Assembly (NCBI GenBank): GCA_033239525.1
Contig: BSYO01000009.1
Coordinates: 15,459,299 to 15,523,298, forward strand
Length of the DNA: 64,000 nt
From: Nepenthes gracilis
Lineage: Eukaryota > Streptophyta > Magnoliopsida > Caryophyllales > Nepenthaceae
Direction of reading: 5' to 3'
The notes beneath the pieces were generated by a model. The model made no database searches, was not told where the DNA came from, and was given only the letters and a program-made list of their open reading frames with translations. The position numbers were made by a program, and so were the translations under genes. Below, piece by piece: positions 58,900 through 64,000 of this stretch (the first letter of the stretch is position 1; every line of letters starts with the position of its first letter).

Positions 58900-60165
58900 C
58901 ACGGTGCCTCGTGCCAATGACACCGCTTGCTTCCCTCATCTAGGGTTTATAACCATCTACTCTAAGCATCAGAGGGCCAGTTTGCACTTTCCATTCGCAA
59001 TGGAATTGCATGGGATCCTAAGGGCTCTGGAGATACTTGTGGCTTACCTTCACCCCAGTGCCGTCCGGTATCTGGTGACCCCATGCATCTTCTTCCGCAC
59101 CAAAGGGCTCATGTTGGATATCCAGGCCCTGACAGTGATCTTTTGAATCGACCAAGAGGTTGACTGGGTTTCCTATGCTCCCTGCGCTAAGTTCAAGATT
59201 GGTGGGGGAATAGGAATCTACGAAGGGGCTGGAAGATGTGCTTCTTCTTCATGGCAGTTGACACCATTTGGGAGGTCCCAAATCAAATGAAGCAAGGATT
59301 CCACGGTGATGGAGCAAGGGTCCAAGTGTGAGGAGGCCTTGAAGGGCTCCAGTTATGGAGCAAGGAATCCCTCAACTAATGGGCCGGGCAAACGAATCGA
59401 TGTCGCAGCCACATCTGAGGGAAGAATGTCAATATTAGTGGCTTCTTCTTCAAAAGTATTTGCATTGGCCTCCCCTACTGCTTCTATCGAGGGGGGCATT
59501 AGAAGCATCTGAGTTGAGGAAGAAGTGGTTGGTGATGGCTGAAAGGCGGAGGTGACTATTATGGGAGCATCCCGCCCCAAAGAGTTAGGGTCTAAGTGCC
59601 CAAGAGTTTTGGGCGGTCTCGATCATCCCTCAGGCTTCAAGGTGTATCTTCCTCATGGTGCATAGCCACCACGATCCTCATCGATTCCTGGTGGAGTTGA
59701 GGCATCTCCCAGCCCGTCTCATAGGGGAGGGCCGTCTTATCATGAGGTACTATGTCATGGGCTTCTTCAGTCTAATATCATCGCGCCTGCTGTCACCATT
59801 CCCAGATGACTGACGTCTATTGATTGGCAGGCCCAAGAAGCGCTCCGAGTGGTGGAGAGGGCTCTGCATTGGAGGGATGCCAAGATCTCACAGCAATCTC
59901 GGAGACGCATCAATCCTGCCACGCTAGAAGATGCGGTGTGCTAGATGAGTGCTGCTGTCGTCGAGGCTTTGTGGATTGAAGAGCGGGTGGCCTACCTTGA
60001 TTGAGAGCTGTTCAGATTAGGGGCAAGATACTAAGAGCTCTCAGAGGCGAACATTTGGGCTCAGGATCGGATCGCCTTACTTGAGGACAGGCTCCGAGAG
60101 ACACAGCGACAACTCTGTGATAGAGTTAGTTGTGCCATGGATGAAAGATTTTAGGAAGGTGTTTA
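58900..60165 (+). pseudogene. Decayed 'putative gypsy type transposon' ORF with coiled coil
   Basis: The stretch LGFITIYSKHQRASLHFPF, followed by ILRALEILVAYLHPSAVRYLV, has the F..Y......LRFP.......L......L.P.....L pattern of PF04195-type plant proteins. WKMCFFFMAVDTIWEVP near 59230 fits the W...FF....D.W..P block expected after it. Downstream, 59830-60150 encodes a heptad-rich segment (ALRVVERALHWRDAKISQQ and IALLEDRLRETQRQL) typical of the coiled-coil tail of such gag-like proteins. Several in-frame stops make it a pseudogene. No LTRs were identified for it. Confidence 0.55.
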
Positions 60166-61514
60166 CTTTAGTCTATGGATCGTGTCCTTGGTGGTTTTAG
60201 GCTTCATGTCAGCTTCATTGATCCGAGGAATGCTGACTAGGAGAACTTCCTGCAAATAGGAGGGGGATTACGCCTCGATCACTAGGGGGCCTCCAACCAT
60301 AAGATAGTCATTCGGTAAAGCCGCAAGTGTAGGCCGCTCTCTTCTACTTTTGGAAGCATTCGAATGCCCTAGTTATACATTTTGAATCTTTAATGAATTA
60401 ACATGATAGTTTTAATCGTCATTGCAGATGTATTTGATTATACGTTGATTCACCTTTGTACCACATTGGATTTGCTTTGCCGATCAAACGTTATTGTTAT
60501 CACTATCGACCTAGACTGGATGCCTTTCTTGAGCGTGTTTGCTCCTATGAGGAGTCATGGCACTGAGAAAATGTGGCTCCTAACTAAACCTTGCGGCTAT
60601 TGCCGCCGGACTTAACCAGATGCGTTCGTCTGTTTGTGCCTTTTCCTATAGAAGGACATCATGGCATGGGTATGAGTGAGCCTCACAAGGGCCGACTGGA
60701 TTTCATAGCCACAATTACCAAGCTCTGGCGAAATCTAGGCTATCGCCCATACATAACCATTTGCACTTTGTCCTATTAATCACCTCATTTTGGGCCGCTC
60801 GATGGTTGAGATTGATGTTCAATTTTGACCTTCTCTAGGCTGATCGGTTGTTGAGACCGAGTCGAGGCTGATTGAGGCACATCTGAAGGAGTTTTTCCGA
60901 CTTAGAAGTAGTTTAGGTCTTAAAATTGATGCAGGCACACAAGCAATCAATTGATTGGCATAACAAATGGAACAAGCAATAAATGACATGCTAGTGTTCC
61001 ACATGGATGCATTTGACTTATCAACGCTTAGCGAAAAATCATTTATGATGCCTCTCAGGGTAGAGGACACACCGGGCCTATGGGACTAGCCTTCTGCTCT
61101 GGGAGCATCACACGTACGCCCCTCCTTTAAGGGTTATTGAGGCTAGGAATGGTCCTTATCAACAGGGGGACTGCCTATTCCGATCAACAACCTCTGCCCA
61201 CGGTCTCTACACTCCAAAGGACTTGGTCTACCACATTACACTGGCGTGCCTTTGCCTTCTCACTACTATACTCGACGAGGCATTTTCTAGGGTACTAGGC
61301 TCTATCGCAAGCAACCATGGCCTCGAGAGTTCTGATTTTGTGCTCGGCACTCTGCTTAATGGATCTACACCTGCAGGTCAGCTTCTACTCATCTTTGCTG
61401 CTACCAAAGTTAATGCTCAAGGTCATCCTCTGGCCTAAAAGGTTAGGCACCGTGTGACGGAACGGCCATACTCCTATATATAACCACCATCAATGGTCAA
61501 ACCTAAGGGTGTCA
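60166..61514. other. Interval without recognisable gene, left of element G
   Basis: Near-even GC, short open stretches only. A purine run with a following TACGCC near 60258-60272 could be an old polypurine tract and LTR start, but no matching LTR was found. The GC level and lack of AT runs link it to the decayed element at 56811-60165. Confidence 0.35.
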
Positions 61515-62405
61515 GACCGCGATCTAGGGTTTGTTTCTAGATTTTGAAAAAGCTTGTATAAAGAGTTGGAGACGGAATTGAGGTTTAGTACAACATATCA
61601 TCCCCAAACTAATGGCCAATCGAAATAAACTATTCAAATCTTAGAGGATATGTTAAGGGTCTCAGTGTAAGATATGAAGGGAAGTTAGGATAATTATTTA
61701 GCCCTGACAGAATTTGCCTATAATAACAGTTACTAGACAAGTATTGATATGACACCACTTGAAACTCTTTTTGAAAAAAAATACAGATCTCCAATTCATT
61801 GAGAAGAAACAGGTGACTGCTTGGTCCAAAAATTGTCAAGAAAACAATAGAGAAATTTAGAATGATTCATAAGAATTTAAAAGTAGCACTGAGCAAGCAA
61901 AAGAGCTACGCGAACAAAAGGAAATAGATTCTGAAATTCGAAGTCGGTGATTTTGTATTTTTAAAAGAATCACCATCCAAAGGAACATTCCGATTCAAGG
62001 TAAAAAGAAAGTTAAAGCCAAATTTCATTGGACCCTTTGAAATATTGGAGAGGGTTGGAGAAGTGGCTTACCGGTTAGCCTTACCTCCGAATTTGGCCTG
62101 TGTTCATGAAGTGTTTCATTTGTCAATGCTCTGAAAATATATCCATGATCTAGGCCATATAATCAATTTTGAGCATCTGACTATTGAGGGAAGCTTACGT
62201 ACATTGAGGGGCTAGAGAAAATTTTAGACCGACGGGATCAGATCTTACGAACAAAGAACCATCCCTTTAGTGAAGGTCCTATGGAAGAATCACTCTATTG
62301 AAGAAGCTACATGGGAACATGAGTCTGAAATTCGGAGCAAGTACCCCCAATTGTTTTCTTAAGATAATGATATGTATATATTTATCTTGGCAAATTTTGA
62401 GGACA
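61515..62405 (+). pseudogene. Element G integrase distal half
   Basis: The reading starts with VSDRDLGFVSRF (second catalytic D), then ELRFSTTYHPQTNGQSK, where the catalytic E should follow but a stop (K-stop) occurs. LALTEFAYNNSY, TSIDMTPLETLF and YRSPIH follow in order. The C-terminus shows [14 protein letters not shown], [11 protein letters not shown], [21 protein letters not shown] and ILDRRDQILRTKNHPLVKVLW blocks, then EEATWEHESEIRSKYPQLF. The sequence ends with an FEDKIL-type tail typical of chromovirus-like gypsy pol. At least six stops are present. Confidence 0.88.
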
Positions 62406-62414
62406 AAATTTTAT

Positions 62415-62428
62415 AAGTAGGAGAGAAT
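62415..62428 (+). other. Polypurine tract of element G
   Basis: AAGTAGGAGAGAAT directly before the LTR start TGTAAGGATCAG at 62429. Confidence 0.8.
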
Positions 62429-62535
62429 TGTAAGGATCAGTTTTCTAGATGGCCAGTTAAGAATTTCTAACCAACCGATTGAGAAAGGTTGACCAGATTT
62501 AGCATATAGTTGAACAGCTCAAATGGCATGATTTT

Positions 62536-62960
62536 TCAGAGATGATTTTTTCGAGACGATAATCTGGAGAGAATTTCTGGATATGGTAATCCAGAGATGA
62601 TTTTTCGGAGACGGTTTTCAGAGATGATAATCAGGAGACAATTTTCCATAAACAATTTTCGAAAATGGTAATCCAGAGATGATTTTTCGGAGATGATTCT
62701 CCGGAGATGGTTTCCGGAGACAATAATCAGGAGACAATTTTTTGGAGATCATTTTCCAGAGATGATTTTCGAAGACAGTAATTCAAGGATGATTTTTTCG
62801 AAGACAATTTTCAGAGATGGTAATCCATAGGTGATTTTTCGGAGATGGTAATCCGGAGACGAGTTTTCAGGATGGGATTTTCGAAGAAGATTTCCGGAGA
62901 GAAATTTAGAGAGGATTTCCGTAGAGGAACTTAGAGAGGATTTCTGAAGAAGAATTCAAA
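62536..62960. repeat. Degenerate short-unit minisatellite in G LTR
   Basis: About two dozen copies of a GGAGA(T/C)GATTTTC-like word spaced roughly 14-20 bp apart, alternating with GGTAATCC(A/G)GAGA. The unit length drifts, and the right end grades into GAGAGGATTTCCG repeats. Confidence 0.85.
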
Positions 62961-63347
62961 GGGGATTCCTGGAGAGGAAGCTGGAATGAACGATATCTAG
63001 AATAAAAGAATTGATCATACCAAAAAAGTTGATCGGAACTAAAGTAATCTAAGAAAAATAACTAAAAATAAACAGAAACTCCTAAGGACTTAGGAAATAA
63101 GAACGAGAGAAAGTGACCAGAAAGAAGCAGGTAACTGGAGTAGACTAATGGTAGGCTTGAATCGTTGCCGATTGCGATAGTTGACCGGATTGACTTGTTG
63201 GCCAGTTTTGATTAGAGTTTGACTGGCCAAATCAGAATAGGTGGCCTACTCCCACCTATTCTGCTGACCTTCTAGAAAGAAAAATGGAGTAAGAAAAGAA
63301 ATACAAAGTACTTAACTTGCCCCCACTTATTACCACCGGCCCTAACA

Positions 63348-63357
63348 TTTATAAATA
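63348..63357 (+). promoter_or_regulatory. TATA box in the LTR of element G
   Basis: TTTATAAATA lies about 920 bp into the LTR, preceded by a CCCCCAC stretch. It is the only good TATA candidate in this LTR. Confidence 0.55.
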
Positions 63358-64000
63358 CTGAACTTGAAAATTATGATAGAAGTTGAAAAATTTGTGAGCA
63401 AAGCACGAGAAAAAGAAGAATTTCAGGCCAGATCTTGATCTAAGTAAGGGAGCTCATAGATCAGATTCCAAGCAAGTGTACCAGTGTTTTTAATTCATGT
63501 TAAGCATTATTGTTTTCATGCTCTTCTTCATTGAATTTTACGTGAAACATGTTATGATGATCATTTTTTTATATTTATGATGGATTATTATGTTCAACAC
63601 ATAAATGATGTTTTGCATATGCGATTTTGTTTCATGATTTATACTCAAATGATGTTAGAATCTCTTCTATTTATTAAAACCGGTTTAAGATAAAAAGATT
63701 GGCAAGTTAAAGTCATGTGCATGGAAAGGTTATCTGCATGTTTAGTTTTGACTAGAAATTATCAGATAATTAAAGAGCTTGCATATTGCATGTTGCTACT
63801 AAATATGAACGTAAGCATGCCTTTAAAGATCTCCAGACTTTTGCTCATTAAGACCTTCGGACTTTTGGAAGCTCAGAATTTGAAGAAAAAAAACTTTTGA
63901 TGGCCGAGTAGCTGCATGCCTAAAATATAGTCGTTTTTTATTATGATGTCCAAGTAATTATAGGCCTAAAATGTAGCCGTTTCTGAACTATAATGGTTGA

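Larger units (their letters stand above)
61515..64000 (+). mobile_element. Ty3/gypsy element G, 5'-truncated, runs off right edge
   Basis: Only the distal half of integrase (61515-62360), a polypurine tract and the 3' LTR (from 62429) are present. The junction with unrelated GC-richer DNA lies near 61500, just before the second catalytic aspartate of integrase, so the element is truncated by deletion or recombination. Confidence 0.85.
62429..64000 (+). repeat. 3' LTR of element G (partial or to window end)
   Basis: Begins TGTAAGGATCAG. U3 contains a degenerate GGAGA/GATTTTC minisatellite (62536-62960) and TTGAC W-box cores near 62492, 63182 and 63193. A TTTATAAATA box at 63348-63357 places transcription start near 63385. 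No CA end could be fixed before the window edge, so at least 1.57 kb belongs to the LTR or its immediate flank. Confidence 0.75.

Noticed and set aside
1..64000. CRISPR arrays, bacterial operons, tRNA or rRNA genes
   Set aside because: The tandem repeats present are minisatellites without spacers; introns, LTRs and plant TF structure show nuclear plant DNA. No tRNA cloverleaf was evident by eye.

Overview
This window is nuclear DNA from a flowering plant, probably a eudicot. The evidence is one intron-containing R2R3-MYB gene with the usual plant exon sizes, embedded in AT-rich DNA made almost entirely of LTR retrotransposons. I see no rRNA, tRNA, CRISPR or bacterial-type operon. Only the MYB gene looks like an intact host gene. 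Most other coding sequence is decayed transposon protein, read across frameshifts and stops.

Layout. 1-4573: minus-strand Ty1/copia element (Tork/Tnt1-like) with 5' LTR, PBS, gag, protease, integrase, RT and RNase H; its 3' LTR lies off the left edge. 4574-5390: unrecognised. 5391-29293: a nested stack. Ty3/gypsy element D (plus strand) is split by a probable 2.1 kb solo LTR (7125-9226) and by gypsy element C (10352-26543, minus strand). The left LTR of C is itself split by gypsy element A (11621-19862, plus strand; TSD ATAAT). 29294-31869: unrecognised AT-rich DNA. 31875-43806: gypsy element B (plus strand; TSD AATTT), whose left LTR contains a 3.4 kb solo LTR (32265-35709). 43812-46683: intergenic, with a 274-bp tandem duplication just 3' of the MYB gene. 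46684-48156: the MYB gene (minus strand, three exons, 343 aa; RAX/Blind-like, subgroup 14). 48157-49650: its promoter and AT-rich flank. 49652-56810: a minisatellite of exact 50-bp units, interrupted by element F (49806-56374; TSD GTGCG). 56811-61500: more GC-rich DNA with a decayed 'putative gypsy type transposon' (PF04195-like) gag-type ORF. 61515-64000: the integrase end and 3' LTR of another plus-strand gypsy element (G), running off the right edge.

The most unusual object is element F. It keeps a SIRE-type copia gag with two zinc knuckles. Where protease should begin, all of pol has been replaced by an ORF of the 'putative plant transposon protein' type. A well-formed candidate intron ends immediately before the ATG of that ORF. 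F therefore looks like a non-autonomous gag-plus-passenger retrotransposon that may express its second ORF by splicing.

Elements A, B and the solo LTR inside B share long LTRs and similar termini, and A and B share the same polypurine tract, so they appear to be one clan. Termini and TSDs show C-to-T and G-to-A decay, as expected for methylated, silenced DNA. Domain names come from motif recognition by eye, and no similarity search was possible.
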